Position numbers and translations under genes: made by a program. A DNA stretch of 52,606 nucleotides from Planctomycetota bacterium. GTDB lineage: Bacteria > Planctomycetota > JAPUJT01. The notes under the pieces were generated by a model. It was not told the origin of the DNA, did no database searches, and saw only the letters and a program-made list of their open reading frames with translations. Below are positions 40,483 through 50,554 of the stretch, piece by piece (positions within the stretch are counted from its first letter, which is position 1; each line of letters starts with the position of its first letter). The DNA is taken from NCBI GenBank assembly GCA_027296055.1, contig JAPUJT010000079.1, positions 1-52,606 on the forward strand. Direction: 5' to 3'.

Positions 40483-42414
40483 ATGGATACCCCTATGAAA
40501 ACCCTGGGCCTCAGAGTACTTCTCGTCCTTATTTTTGCTATTTTCGCCGTAGCGATCCAGCCCGTCCTCGCCGAGGAGGTCATCGAGGAGAAGTGGAGCA
40601 TCATCCATATCGGGGGCAGCAGGGCGGGCACTGCCTACATGAAGCAGACTCGTTTCGAGGAGGACGGCAAGACGCTCATTCGAACCCGCGTCGAGTCGAA
40701 GATGACCATCATGCGGGGGGGGCAGGGGCTCACCGTAGAAGTCAATTACGAGATGGTGGAGTCGGAGGAGGGGACTCCGATCCGGTATACCAACCTCACG
40801 AAACAGGCGGGAGCCCCCGTCGAGACATCGGCCGAGGTCAAGGATGGGAAGCTGATCACCACCGCAAAGATCATGGGGAACGAGCAGACGATCGAAGTGG
40901 ATTTCGCACCCGAGACGCTTGGCCTCCATGGGTTGGATCTCCTGATGAAGGGGAAGGGCCTCCACGAGGGCACGGAGTACGAGACGCTGGTCCTGACTCC
41001 GGACGTGGGAAAGGTGATGACCCTCACCTTCAAGGTAGGCGGAATTGAAACGGTCGAACTCCTGGGCGAGACGGCGGAGCTTCACCGGGTCGAATCCACG
41101 ATGAGCATCATGCCCGGAATTACTGCCACCTCGTGGCTCGATTCCTCCTATGACACGAAGCTGGAGTATATCCCGATCGCGGGGATGGAGATCAGGACCT
41201 ACTGGGTCTCGAAGGAGAAGGCGATGGCGGAGCCGGTGGAGGGCGAAGGATCTGCCAGGGCCCCCGACGTCATGGTCGATAACTTCATCCGACCGAGTCA
41301 TGCCATGGCCCATCCCCGCGGCATTCGCTCCGCGACCTTCCGACTGAGAGCGAAGAAGGGCTCGGTGCCCGAGTTGCTGGAGGACGAGGTCCAGAAGGTC
41401 ATCGACCGAGGCGCCGATGGCAGCGTTACTCTACGAATCGAGGCCGCCGACCCGGAGGGCGACACGGTCCCGTTCCCCGTGGAGGACGAGGACTATGCGG
41501 AATTCCTGAAGAACTCGGTGTATCTCCAGTGCGACGATCCCGAGATCGTCGCGGAGGCGAAGAAGATAGTCGGAGACGAGAAGGACGCCTACAGGGCGGC
41601 CAAGAAGCTGGAGAGATGGGTCTACGAGCGCATCGACGAGAAGGGGTACGACGTGGGCTTCGCATCGGCGAAGGAGGTCTTCAATGATCGGAAGGGGGAC
41701 TGCTCCGAGCACGGCGTCCTGCTCGCTGCGATGACCCGTGCCGTCGGTATCCCCTCTCGCGTGGCGACCGGGGTCGAGTACATCATGGGGATCTTCGGGT
41801 GGCACATGTGGACCGAGGTCTGGGTCGGACAGTGGGTGCCGCTCGACGCCACGGTTCCCAGCCCATTCGTCGACGCCACCCACATCAAGTTCTCCGAGTC
41901 CTCCATGAACGATCCGACCTTCGACGAATCGATGTTCAAGATGGTCTCGATCATAGGAAACCTGGAGATCGACGTGGTGGAATACGCCCTCGGTGAGGCA
42001 TCCATCAAGCCGGACAGCCCGGAAGCGAAGGGCCGGCTTACCTACAGCCATCCCCTCCTCGGGATCTCTTTCCAGGTGCCAGAAGGGTGGACCTACAGTG
42101 AGGGACCCGCCAAAAGGCTCTGCGAGATCGTCCCCGCGGAGGGAGACTCGAAGATCAGTGTGGCCGCAATGGCCCTCAGCTACGACTCCTCCGTCGAGGA
42201 AATCGTCAAGGTCATGGAACTGAAGAGAAAGATCGAATCCAGAACCGAGCTGGAGGTCGGCGGCCATGCCGGCGTCTATCTCAAGGGCGAACGTGAGCTG
42301 CAGGTCCTCGTCCAGCCCACGGACACCCTGTATATGTTCAGGATGAGGAGACCGACCGAGGAGACGACCAAGGTCTTCGAGAAGTTCATCGCGACGGTCA
42401 AGATCTCCAGGTAA
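40483..42414 (+). CDS. Secreted transglutaminase-like protein
   Basis: A 643-residue exported protein. A signal peptide ends VLA near residue 30. Residues about 35-300 are beta-rich without a recognised domain. Residues about 360-470 form a transglutaminase-like (papain-fold) domain with catalytic Cys407 (GDCSEHGVLLAAMTRAVGI), His441 (GWHMWTEVW) and Asp455 (PLDAT). The C-terminal ~120 residues (ISFQVPEGWTYSEG ... FIATVKISR) resemble small beta-domains found in secreted proteins. It may act as a peptidase or cross-linker in the envelope. Met5 is an alternative start. It lies 11 bases before the M24 peptidase gene, suggesting a joint peptide-processing role. Confidence 0.82.
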   Translation: MDTPMKTLGLRVLLVLIFAIFAVAIQPVLAEEVIEEKWSIIHIGGSRAGTAYMKQTRFEEDGKTLIRTRVESKMTIMRGGQGLTVEVNYEMVESEEGTPIRYTNLTKQAGAPVETSAEVKDGKLITTAKIMGNEQTIEVDFAPETLGLHGLDLLMKGKGLHEGTEYETLVLTPDVGKVMTLTFKVGGIETVELLGETAELHRVESTMSIMPGITATSWLDSSYDTKLEYIPIAGMEIRTYWVSKEKAMAEPVEGEGSARAPDVMVDNFIRPSHAMAHPRGIRSATFRLRAKKGSVPELLEDEVQKVIDRGADGSVTLRIEAADPEGDTVPFPVEDEDYAEFLKNSVYLQCDDPEIVAEAKKIVGDEKDAYRAAKKLERWVYERIDEKGYDVGFASAKEVFNDRKGDCSEHGVLLAAMTRAVGIPSRVATGVEYIMGIFGWHMWTEVWVGQWVPLDATVPSPFVDATHIKFSESSMNDPTFDESMFKMVSIIGNLEIDVVEYALGEASIKPDSPEAKGRLTYSHPLLGISFQVPEGWTYSEGPAKRLCEIVPAEGDSKISVAAMALSYDSSVEEIVKVMELKRKIESRTELEVGGHAGVYLKGERELQVLVQPTDTLYMFRMRRPTEETTKVFEKFIATVKISR

Positions 42415-42425
42415 GCAGCAGGACG

Positions 42426-43553
42426 ATGCCCGAACACGACGCCATCCTTTTCATCGCCGCGAGCGAGACCGACTCGAACCTCTTCTACGCCTGTCGATTC
42501 CTGGCAGGCGACCCGTTCGTCTACACCCAGATCGGCGACGAGAAGATCCTCCTGATGTCCGACCTGGAGTTGGGCCGGGCCCGGGACGAGTCAAAGGTCG
42601 ACACGGTCCTGTCCTACTCACGTTACGAGGGCCTGGCGAAGAACGCGGGCGTGACGACGCCGCAAGCGACGGACGTCCTCCACGTCCTCTTCCAGGAGCA
42701 GGGAGTCAAGAGGCTGCTGGTCCCGACCTCCTTCGGGATCGCCCACGGGGACCGGCTCCGCGATCTCGGATACGAGATCAAGTGCAAGCCGGAGCCGTTC
42801 ATCGAGGAGCGCGTCGTCAAGTCCGACGAGGAGATCGCCCACATCACCGAGTCACAGCGGCAGACGGAGCGAGCCGTGCAGAAGGCGATCGATGCGATCC
42901 GGGAGGCGAAGCCGCGCAAGGACTTCCTTTACATCAACGGAGAAGTCCTGACGGCGGAGAAGCTGAAGCACATCCTCAACGTGAGCCTGATGGAGGCCGG
43001 CTGCGTCGCGCGGCACACCATCGTCGCGCCAGGGGCCCAAGGCGCCGATCCACACAACCAGGGCACCGGCCCGATCCGTCCCAACGAATCGATCGTGATG
43101 GACGTGTTCCCCCAATCGAGCCACACTCGCTACTGGGCCGACATGACCCGCACCGTCGTCCGCGGAAAGGCCTCGGATCGCCTCAAGGCGATGTACGAGG
43201 CGGTCCATGCGGCGCAGGAGGTCTGCTTTTCGCGCCTGAAGGCAGGCGCCAACGGAGCCGAGTTGCACACGGAAGTCCAGAAGACCCTGTCGGACGCCGG
43301 GTTCCTGACGGAGGAGAGAAACGGAAAGATGGTCGGCTATTTTCACGGGACCGGCCACGGGCTGGGTCTGGACATTCACGAGCCCCCCCGCATCGGCAAG
43401 GGGGGCAAGGATCTGCCCGAGAACACCGTCGTCACGGTCGAACCCGGCCTCTACTATCCCGAGCACGGCGCCGTCCGGATCGAGGACCTGGTGGTCGTCA
43501 CCGCCGACGGTTACAGAAGCCTCACCGAATTCCCCAAGTACCTCGAGATCTGA
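42426..43553 (+). CDS. M24 family metallopeptidase (Xaa-Pro aminopeptidase-like)
   Basis: A 375-residue M24 pita-bread peptidase that probably removes residues before proline. The N-terminal half is a creatinase-type domain. The catalytic half shows the metal ligands in order: Asp in VMDVFPQSS, Asp in RYWADMTRTVV, His in FHGTGHGLGLDIHE, Glu in VEPGLYYPEH and Glu in RIEDLVVV. It has no signal peptide, so it is cytoplasmic. It probably shares a transcript with the transglutaminase-like gene upstream. Confidence 0.9.
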   Translation: MPEHDAILFIAASETDSNLFYACRFLAGDPFVYTQIGDEKILLMSDLELGRARDESKVDTVLSYSRYEGLAKNAGVTTPQATDVLHVLFQEQGVKRLLVPTSFGIAHGDRLRDLGYEIKCKPEPFIEERVVKSDEEIAHITESQRQTERAVQKAIDAIREAKPRKDFLYINGEVLTAEKLKHILNVSLMEAGCVARHTIVAPGAQGADPHNQGTGPIRPNESIVMDVFPQSSHTRYWADMTRTVVRGKASDRLKAMYEAVHAAQEVCFSRLKAGANGAELHTEVQKTLSDAGFLTEERNGKMVGYFHGTGHGLGLDIHEPPRIGKGGKDLPENTVVTVEPGLYYPEHGAVRIEDLVVVTADGYRSLTEFPKYLEI

Positions 43554-43732
43554 ATCTCAAGCTCCTCCCCTCTCACCCCACCGGGACGTTGCAAGAAAGC
43601 GAGCCGGTCGGTCGTCTCCTAGGGCAACGGGCCATCGATAGAGACGGGCCCGCCTCCCCTCGAGAGGGGGAATTCCGCCATATACCGGGTGACGATGAGG
43701 ACTCTCGACCCGAGAGCTCAAAGGAGGACGAG

Positions 43733-44941
43733 ATGGGAGTAGGGAAGCGGGGAATCTGGCTGTTCCTCGGAGTGGGAATGGTCGCCGTTGTAATGGTTCA
43801 GGGGTGCCCGGGAAGCAGTAGCAACAATCGTAGCGACGGCAGGACACTGCGAATCATGGACGATTCGGGCAGGGCCACCTCCGCCGTATCCTCCTACGAC
43901 TCCGTCATGGTGAGCCTGAACGGGGTCGAGCCCAGGACGCACTACGACTTCGTGGTGACCCCGGCGGGGTTGGCCGCGCCCGTGGTCGGCCAGGCCAGGC
44001 TGACCTCCGATGGGGCCGGCAACGTTCGGCCGAACATCATCCTTTTCGATGTCGGTCACGATCAGGGCAACGTGCCCGTGGGGTCCTACGACATCCACGT
44101 CGTGGGTCCCGGTCTGGATGAGACGGGGACGGTGGATGTCGAGCTTCCGTCTGAAGCCTATGTCTATACCTGCGACTCCGCTGGCGAGGTGAAGAACACA
44201 TTCGACTATGGCGATCCTCTTTACGTATCCGGCGGCAACTTCGCAGCCAACGCCGAGGTCCATCTCACCCCGTTCCTCGACAGGCCCGAGTGGTTCGACG
44301 GCGACGACGTCACGGCGAACAGCGATCCCACGAGGCCCGGCGGGACCCAGGGTCGCGAGAGCACGATCGCGAACACCGACGCCAACGGGGATCTTCCCGT
44401 GACACAGCTCGCCAGCTTCTTCTACTTCGGAGTTCCCGGTGACGGGTTCGACATCGTGGCCGACCTGGCCCCGTTCGATGTCTTCAACATCGGATCGGAC
44501 GCCGTCGACGGCAACGCTGTCGTCGGCGGGACCTATCAGATCCCGGATGTCGGCACCGACATCGACAGCGAGCTCGCCTGTGATTCGGACGGCACGTATC
44601 AGGACGTCTTCACCACGAACGATGACGTCTACGCTTTCATCAACCCGCCCCTGCAGTACGTCATCGAGCACGGGTGGGTGGACAAGTACGTCGTCAATCA
44701 CAGCAACGAATGGCAGGACGGTGACGCGCTCCAGGATGTGAGCGGGGGCAACGAGATGGACGGCGTGCAGAGCGGCTGCACCAACGAGCAGATCGTTCTG
44801 GTCTTCCCCGGTCCCCTGCCTCCGGGCGACTACGACATCATCATCGACATCAATCGAGACGGCGTCTACACCCAGGGAGTCGACATCGTGGACGGGGGCT
44901 CCGCCGAGAGCCTCGGGAAGGTGGGATTCACGGTGAACTGA
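43733..44941 (+). CDS. Predicted lipoprotein of unknown function
   Basis: A 402-residue lipoprotein with a hydrophobic segment ending in lipobox MVQGC (Cys25). The body is acidic, beta-rich and full of Asp, Gly and Asn (for example PVGSYDIHVVGPGLDETG and PGDYDIIIDINRDGVYTQGVD), suggesting Ig-like or calcium-stabilised extracellular modules. Two internal Cys pairs may form disulfides. An excellent ribosome binding site, AAGGAGG, 5 bases from the ATG fixes the start; the frame open upstream lies antisense-free within the M24 gene and is not coding. A strong terminator follows. Confidence 0.75.
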   Translation: MGVGKRGIWLFLGVGMVAVVMVQGCPGSSSNNRSDGRTLRIMDDSGRATSAVSSYDSVMVSLNGVEPRTHYDFVVTPAGLAAPVVGQARLTSDGAGNVRPNIILFDVGHDQGNVPVGSYDIHVVGPGLDETGTVDVELPSEAYVYTCDSAGEVKNTFDYGDPLYVSGGNFAANAEVHLTPFLDRPEWFDGDDVTANSDPTRPGGTQGRESTIANTDANGDLPVTQLASFFYFGVPGDGFDIVADLAPFDVFNIGSDAVDGNAVVGGTYQIPDVGTDIDSELACDSDGTYQDVFTTNDDVYAFINPPLQYVIEHGWVDKYVVNHSNEWQDGDALQDVSGGNEMDGVQSGCTNEQIVLVFPGPLPPGDYDIIIDINRDGVYTQGVDIVDGGSAESLGKVGFTVN

Positions 44942-45073
44942 GCCTGGGTCTCTCGCCGCGAGGCCGGTGAGCGATTCGGGAGGATGAAAACTTTGAAAAT
45001 GTGATGGAGATAAGTCCTCCGAGGCAACAGCCTTCCCCCCAGGGCTGCGTCTCGGAGTCTCCACACGTCGGAA

Positions 45074-45115
45074 CGCCCGGAGACCTTGTGGGTCTCCGGG
45101 CGCTCCTTTTTTTTT
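45074..45115 (+). terminator. Rho-independent terminator after the lipoprotein gene
   Basis: Perfect 12-bp stem CGCCCGGAGACC (45074-45085) and GGTCTCCGGGCG (45091-45102) around TTGTG, then CTCC and nine T residues. Very strong. Confidence 0.93.
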
Positions 45116-45150
45116 GCCCATCGCACCGAGTAGAATAGCGGCGAAGGGCG

Positions 45151-46698
45151 GTGGTCACGATTCACGGCTTCGTTGCCATTCTCGAGCGCTATCTCCGAGT
45201 GGGGGGACGGAGCAGGGTGTTCCACGCCCTTCGCGCCGGTGGGGTGATCCTGGTCTCCGGGATCAGCTTCATGGTCCTCCTCAGAACCTATTTCGGGCAG
45301 GGTGCGCAGGCGATCCATGAAGGCCGTGCGTTTCTCACCTTCGCCCATCTTCAACTGGCTATCCTGATCCTGTTTTCCGGCGTCCTGGGCTCCCTGACCG
45401 TCAGTCGGGAGAGGCAGGGTCGGTCCCTTGAGGTCCTCCTCGCCTCGGGTTTCCGGCCGCTGGCGATCGTCGGGGGTCTGGCGCTGGGCCGCTGGATCCC
45501 CCTTGCGGCCGGGCTACTGTCGGGTCTGCCGATCGCCATCCTGTTTCTCGCGCTGGGAGGGACAACACCCCTGGGTCTCTGGCTCATCTACCTGATTACC
45601 TTCTCGGCGACGATCCTCACGCTCGGGCTGGGTAGTTTCGTCTCCTCCTACTCCCCCACGAGCCTGCGCGGACTCGTGGCGGTGATCGCCCTTCTGATCC
45701 TGGGGTTCGTCTTCCTTCCAGCGTTCTTCATGTTCGGGAGGAGCCCGATTCTGGTTTGGATCTCCCCTTTCGCGATGCTCTCTCGCGCCGCGGGTCCCTA
45801 TCCGGAGATCGGGCTCGTCCTGCAAACGTCGGCTGCATGGGGCCTGACCGGGATCGCCCTCTGCCTACTCGGGGTCGGCGGATTGCGCCGTGTGGGCGCG
45901 AGGCCCGGATGGCGGATCCGTCTGCCGCGGAGAAACAAACCACTCCGGCCGGCCCGCGGGGATCACCTTTTCTGGCTGGAAGCGAGGAGGGGGAGCCGAC
46001 TCCTCGGACGGATCATCTACTGGCTCTGTCTGGGGGGGCTCCTGTTCCTTCTCTGGTACAGCTTGTCATCGAACGCTCCCTCCATTTTTCACTCCCTCGG
46101 GATGGGACTGATTGGTTTCATCCTCTGGATCAGCTGCCTCGCCTACTCCCTCACGGCCTTCGGAAACTGGAAGCGGGAGGGGCTGCTCTCGTCTCTCCTG
46201 CCAACGCCCCTGACAGGCCGCGAAATCCTGGGGACGAAGCTCATGGTGATCGGCTGGCGGCTGCTGTCGCTCTTCCTGCTCTTCGCCACGGCGGAGATCG
46301 TCGGCGTCCTCCTGTTTCCGGAATCGAGTACGTATGAACCGCGCGGCCTCTCCGCATCCCTTCTCAACATTCTGAGTTCCCTCGCCTCACTCACGCTCGT
46401 GGCCCTCCTGGCGACTCTCTGGTCCATCCTCACCTCGTCCACGGTATGGACACTGGTCCTCACTCTTGTCACCTACTGGTTCTGGCTTTTCATACTCCAG
46501 GTGGGATATGCCCTGGTTGTCCCCCTGACGGGCCTGATCAGTCAGTCACAGACGAATCCGCAGATGATTCAGGCGCAATTGAGTCACTGGGCGTTTGTAG
46601 GGGCGATCTACGCGCTCGTGGCGAACGTCGCGTTATCTGCTATCCTCTGGATGATCCTCGTCAGGTATTTCAACCGCATGGTAGGAAGGTGCGAGTAG
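45151..46698 (+). CDS. ABC-2-type transporter permease-like membrane protein
   Basis: A 515-residue integral membrane protein with about 12 hydrophobic segments in two halves of six. The first half has FSGVLGSLTVSRERQGRSLEVLLAS, the typical ABC-2 permease block in which RE-x-G-x-LE-LL follows the second helix; the second half repeats it as WKREGLLSSLLPTPLTGREI. It looks like two fused permease halves. No ATP-binding partner is adjacent. The GTG at 45151 has AAGGG close upstream; a GTG at 45154 is also possible. Substrate unknown. Confidence 0.75.
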   Translation: MVTIHGFVAILERYLRVGGRSRVFHALRAGGVILVSGISFMVLLRTYFGQGAQAIHEGRAFLTFAHLQLAILILFSGVLGSLTVSRERQGRSLEVLLASGFRPLAIVGGLALGRWIPLAAGLLSGLPIAILFLALGGTTPLGLWLIYLITFSATILTLGLGSFVSSYSPTSLRGLVAVIALLILGFVFLPAFFMFGRSPILVWISPFAMLSRAAGPYPEIGLVLQTSAAWGLTGIALCLLGVGGLRRVGARPGWRIRLPRRNKPLRPARGDHLFWLEARRGSRLLGRIIYWLCLGGLLFLLWYSLSSNAPSIFHSLGMGLIGFILWISCLAYSLTAFGNWKREGLLSSLLPTPLTGREILGTKLMVIGWRLLSLFLLFATAEIVGVLLFPESSTYEPRGLSASLLNILSSLASLTLVALLATLWSILTSSTVWTLVLTLVTYWFWLFILQVGYALVVPLTGLISQSQTNPQMIQAQLSHWAFVGAIYALVANVALSAILWMILVRYFNRMVGRCE

Positions 46699-46783
46699 GG
46701 ACCACAAGCAGGGAGAATCAATCCCGCGAAACCTGAGCCGGGGAGCGGGGTTTAAGCCGATAGACAAGAGCAGGAGGAAATCC

Positions 46784-48376
46784 ATGAACCGAGGGATATT
46801 GGTTGCTCTCATCCTGGCACTGGTGGGACCGCCCATGACGGCCCGGTCGGACAACGCGCGGGCGACGTCCGACGCGCTGGAGAGGCTGTCTCCTGGATCC
46901 TTTACGCGGGATGCCGCGGCGCATCTCTTGCGGCGGGCGGGGTTCGGAGGCTCCCCGGGGGAGATCGATACCCTCCACGCTCTCGGACTCGACGGCGCGG
47001 TAAGGCACCTCGTCGAGTACGATCGTCTCGATGCCGATCGGGCGGCCTTCGAGCCGACACTGAAAGAGCGGCCCTCCTACCGGACGATGCGTCTGATGGA
47101 GAAGGAGGAGCGGCAGAAGAAGGCCCAGGAGCTCCGGCGGATCGACAGGAGGCAGTTTGGTAGACTCCGCTCCTGGTGGCTCGAGCGGATGGTCTCCACG
47201 AAGCGACCGCTCGAGGAAAAGATGGCCCTCCTCTGGCACGGCCACTTCACCTCGTCGTATCGAGACGTTCGCAACTCGTACCACATGTACATGCAGAACG
47301 AGCTCTTCCGGGAGCATGCCACGGGCAACTTCGGGAAGCTGGTCCATGCCGTAGCCAGGGACCCGGCAATGCTCGCCTACCTCAACAATCGCTCCAACCG
47401 GAAGCAGAACCCGAACGAAAACTTCGCCCGCGAGCTGATGGAGCTCTTCACGTTGGGCCTGGGGAACTACACGGAAAAGGACATACGCGAATCGGCCCGG
47501 GCTTTCACCGGGTGGACCTTTGCAGGGAACCGCTTCGTCTTCAGGAAGAACTGGCACGACAGAAGCGAGAAGACGTTCCTCGGCAAGACGGGAAATTTTG
47601 ACGGGGATGACATCATCGACATCATCCTGGAGCAGAACGCAACAGCCGGGTTCATCGCCTCCAAGATCTTCCGCTACTTCGCCCATGACAACCCTTCCCC
47701 CGAGATTGTTGCATCTTTGGCGGAGACGTTCCGCTCCTCCGGCTACGAGCTGAAGCCGCTGCTCAACAAGATCTTCCTGTCGAAGGAGTTTTACTCGAGC
47801 CGGTCCGTCGGCACGCGGATCAAGAGCCCGGTTCTGCTGGTCGCCTCCGTGATCAAGGCGGCCGAGGTCGAGCCGAAGCTGGCGCCGCTCTTCGCCAACA
47901 TCTCCACCGTCCAGCTCGGCCAATCCCTGTTTGATCCCCCCAACGTGAAGGGTTGGCCCGGCGGACGGGACTGGATCACCACCTCGCTCCTGCTCCAGCG
48001 GTACAACCTCGCCTCCAGCCTCCTCGGCGAGCCAGGCCAGATGCGCAAACTTACCTTCCGGGTGCGTAAGATGGCCAAGAGGTATCGGGACGCCGAGGGC
48101 GGAGATCAGATGATGGGACCGGAAGAACGCGAGAAGGAGAGGCAGAGGTTCGACGTCGCCGAGGTGGTCACGTTCGATGTGATGGACGCGCTGGAAGGAC
48201 TCGAGTCTCCGGACAAGATCGTGGATTCGCTCTGCGATCGGTTCCTCGCGGTAAAGCCCTCCACGGCCTTTCGGACCCAACTGGTGGAGTTTCTGGGAAG
48301 CGGACCGATAAACCGAAATCGGTTGCACCGCCTGGTGCAGCTGATCGTCAGCTCACCGGAGTTTCAACTCTCATGA
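46784..48376 (+). CDS. DUF1800 domain-containing exported protein
   Basis: A 530-residue protein with an N-terminal signal (ILVALILALVGPPMTARS). DUF1800 landmarks are AAHLLRRAGFGGSPGEID, WWLERMVSTKRPLEEKMALLWHGHF (residues about 125-150), NPNENFARELMELFTLG, and near the end FDPPNVKGWPGGRDWI. The biochemical role is unknown. It is almost always paired with DUF1501, as here. It has an ideal ribosome binding site, AGGAGG, and overlaps the next gene by 4 bases. Confidence 0.92.
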   Translation: MNRGILVALILALVGPPMTARSDNARATSDALERLSPGSFTRDAAAHLLRRAGFGGSPGEIDTLHALGLDGAVRHLVEYDRLDADRAAFEPTLKERPSYRTMRLMEKEERQKKAQELRRIDRRQFGRLRSWWLERMVSTKRPLEEKMALLWHGHFTSSYRDVRNSYHMYMQNELFREHATGNFGKLVHAVARDPAMLAYLNNRSNRKQNPNENFARELMELFTLGLGNYTEKDIRESARAFTGWTFAGNRFVFRKNWHDRSEKTFLGKTGNFDGDDIIDIILEQNATAGFIASKIFRYFAHDNPSPEIVASLAETFRSSGYELKPLLNKIFLSKEFYSSRSVGTRIKSPVLLVASVIKAAEVEPKLAPLFANISTVQLGQSLFDPPNVKGWPGGRDWITTSLLLQRYNLASSLLGEPGQMRKLTFRVRKMAKRYRDAEGGDQMMGPEEREKERQRFDVAEVVTFDVMDALEGLESPDKIVDSLCDRFLAVKPSTAFRTQLVEFLGSGPINRNRLHRLVQLIVSSPEFQLS

Positions 48377-49587
48377 AGATCGATCGTAGAAAGTTCCTGC
48401 AGGTCTCTCTCGCCGGCTCCCTTCCCCTCTTCCTCGGACGGGCCGGTCAGTTGCTCGCCGCCGAGGGAAAATGGGAGAACGACCGCATCCTCGTCGTCTT
48501 GCAGCTCTCCGGAGGGAACGACGGGCTCTCGACGGTGGTCCCGCACGGCGATGACGCCTACCACAACGCCCGGAAGGCGGTCCGCATCGAGAATCCGGTC
48601 CGGCTGAACGAGTATCTCGGTCTTCACCCCAACCTGGAGCCGATCTCCCGGATGTACAAGGACGGCCACGTGGCGATCGTCCAGGGGGCCAGCTACCCGA
48701 ACCCGAGCCGCTCCCATTTCAAGTCGATGGACGTCTGGCATACAGGGAGTCCGAAGGGACGGGGCGTCGACACGGGGTGGGTGGGCCGATCGGTCGACAA
48801 GTGCTGCGCCGGCTCCTCGGAGCCGAACCTCGTGGTCAATGTCGGCACCAATGTCCCCTACGCCCTGCGCGCCGAGGTCCACAAGGCGGTCTCGTTCCAG
48901 CAGCCGCAAGCCTACCGGTGGAACGGCAACCGGAGGGATGAAGGGGTCTTCGATCGCCTCAACCAGGAGGACCAGGGGATGACGGACGCCAGCTGGCTGC
49001 GGGGCGTGGCGGCATCCGCCCTGAAATCGTCCAGCGCCGTTCGGGAAGCGGCCGCGAACTACAAGCCCAAGGTGGAGTATCCCCCCGGCAGGCTGGCCCA
49101 GGACCTCCGGATCGTGGCCAGCTTGATTTCGGGCGGGCTACCGACGAGGGTCTTCTACGTCGCGATGGGCGGCTACGACACTCATGTCCGCCAGAAGGGC
49201 AGGCACAACAACCTGATGAACCAGCTGGGACGTTCCGTCGCCGCCTTCCACGGCGACCTCGCCGCCAACGGTCTCGGCGGTCGCGTGGTCACGATGGCCT
49301 TCTCCGAATTTGGCCGACGTCTGAAAGAGAACGCCAGCGGAGGAACCGATCACGGAGTCGCCGGTCCGATGTTCGTCTTCGGGGAGAAGGTGCGCGGAGG
49401 AATCTACGGGGAGCACCCGAGTCTCACGGACCTCGACCGAGGGGACCTGAAGCTCGTCACCGACTTCCGATCCGTCTACGCCACGATCATCCGGCACTGG
49501 CTCCAGACGGATCCGAAGAAGATCCTCGGTCAGGCCTATCCCGAGCTCGACTTCCTCGGAGCCGGCCGCCCCCGCGGCTGGTACTGA
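48373..49587 (+). CDS. DUF1501 domain-containing protein (sulfatase-like fold)
   Basis: A 404-residue partner of the DUF1800 protein. The N-terminus has a Tat-like DRRKFLQ followed by a hydrophobic stretch, suggesting export in a folded state. Family motifs are VVLQLSGGNDGLSTVVP, NPSRSHFKSMDVWHTG, GGYDTHVRQKGRHNNLM and FSEFGRRLKENASGGTDHG (the alkaline-phosphatase-superfamily metal-site region). Function unknown; the pair is thought to act together at the envelope. Confidence 0.92.
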   Translation: MKIDRRKFLQVSLAGSLPLFLGRAGQLLAAEGKWENDRILVVLQLSGGNDGLSTVVPHGDDAYHNARKAVRIENPVRLNEYLGLHPNLEPISRMYKDGHVAIVQGASYPNPSRSHFKSMDVWHTGSPKGRGVDTGWVGRSVDKCCAGSSEPNLVVNVGTNVPYALRAEVHKAVSFQQPQAYRWNGNRRDEGVFDRLNQEDQGMTDASWLRGVAASALKSSSAVREAAANYKPKVEYPPGRLAQDLRIVASLISGGLPTRVFYVAMGGYDTHVRQKGRHNNLMNQLGRSVAAFHGDLAANGLGGRVVTMAFSEFGRRLKENASGGTDHGVAGPMFVFGEKVRGGIYGEHPSLTDLDRGDLKLVTDFRSVYATIIRHWLQTDPKKILGQAYPELDFLGAGRPRGWY

Positions 49588-49598
49588 GCCTCGCTTCC

Positions 49599-50360
49599 TC
49601 ACTCCCGATACCGCGCAGCCGGGTCCTGGCGAAAGTAGTCGCGTAGCAGACCGTAGAGATTGGCATGCTGCGATCTGAGCTCGGTGGGAAGGAGGAAGAA
49701 ACACTCCGTCACTACCGCGAGAAACTCGGCCTCATCCTGGGTTCCGTAGGGGTCGAGGAGCGTCTCCTCCTTTCGATCCGCTGCGGCCAGAAGTCCATCA
49801 TAGGCTTCCGTCATCACTTCGGTCCACCGGCGGACCTGCTCCCGGCTCTCGAGGGGAGGAGTACCGTCGAACTTACCGTCCCGAGCGTCCAGCTTGTGGG
49901 TGAATTCGTGCAACACCACGCTGAGCCCGTCCTCGGGATGTTTGACGTCTTCGACAACGTCGGCCCAGGAGAGCAGGACTTCCCCTCGGTAGCGCGCCAG
50001 GCCGCAAATCGCCGGCTCGACTTCGGAGTTTGCCTCGGTCCGAGGGAGGCGAAATGAATCCGGGTAGACGAGGATTGACTGGACCCGGTCGAAGAGCTCG
50101 TAGTCGAGACACAGGATGAGAAGGCAGGCCTGGGCCGAGATCGTCACGAGAATCTCGTCCGTCAGTTCGAGCCCGCCACACCCCTCCCAGTGTTTCTCGC
50201 CCACGAAGAGTCGGATGTCGTCCTGGAGCTTGATTATTTCCTGCTCCGAGAGCCGGTCGTAGGCTGGAATGGCGCTCCGCGCCCACTCTTTCCAGGCGTC
50301 AGGAAACGGCCCTGCCAGGAGCCGCAGGCGCCTCAAGTTCCTGATCCAACGTAGGATCAT
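49599..50360 (-). CDS. mtfA: MtfA-like zinc-dependent peptidase
   Basis: A 253-residue protein similar to E. coli MtfA, a zinc peptidase that also binds the regulator Mlc. The metal motif HEFTH sits in VVLHEFTHKLDARDGKFDG, and the third ligand Glu is likely in DEAEFLAVVTECFF. Other blocks are GLELTDEILVTISAQACLL and YPDSFRLP. It is convergent with the DUF1501 gene (11-base gap). The ATG at 50360 opens MILRWIRNLRRLRL, a short basic N-terminus. Confidence 0.88.
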   Translation of the reverse strand: MILRWIRNLRRLRLLAGPFPDAWKEWARSAIPAYDRLSEQEIIKLQDDIRLFVGEKHWEGCGGLELTDEILVTISAQACLLILCLDYELFDRVQSILVYPDSFRLPRTEANSEVEPAICGLARYRGEVLLSWADVVEDVKHPEDGLSVVLHEFTHKLDARDGKFDGTPPLESREQVRRWTEVMTEAYDGLLAAADRKEETLLDPYGTQDEAEFLAVVTECFFLLPTELRSQHANLYGLLRDYFRQDPAARYRE

Positions 50361-50461
50361 GGAAGGGGACAGAAACGGAGAGGCTTCATGTATCTATCCT
50401 ACTGGAGAAGGGGAGCGGTCAGCCACATCGGAAGGGGCCGCTTGATGCTTGATTCAGGCAA

Positions 50462-50490
50462 TTGCAGGTGAAGGGTCGAAACGGTATAAT
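50462..50490 (+). promoter_or_regulatory. Putative promoter of the acyl-CoA reductase-ligase gene
   Basis: TTGCAG (50462-50467), a 17-base spacer and a perfect TATAAT (50485-50490), 64 bases before the ATG. Confidence 0.6.
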
Positions 50491-50554
50491 TTGACCCATT
50501 CTGCGTGGAGCACTCGCCTTAAGTACTCAATGACGGTCCTGGAAAGGCTGGGGG

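Noticed and set aside
46718..48328. Long minus-strand open frame opposite the DUF1800 gene
   Set aside because: DUF1800 motifs and an ideal ribosome binding site support the plus strand; the minus frame shows nothing.
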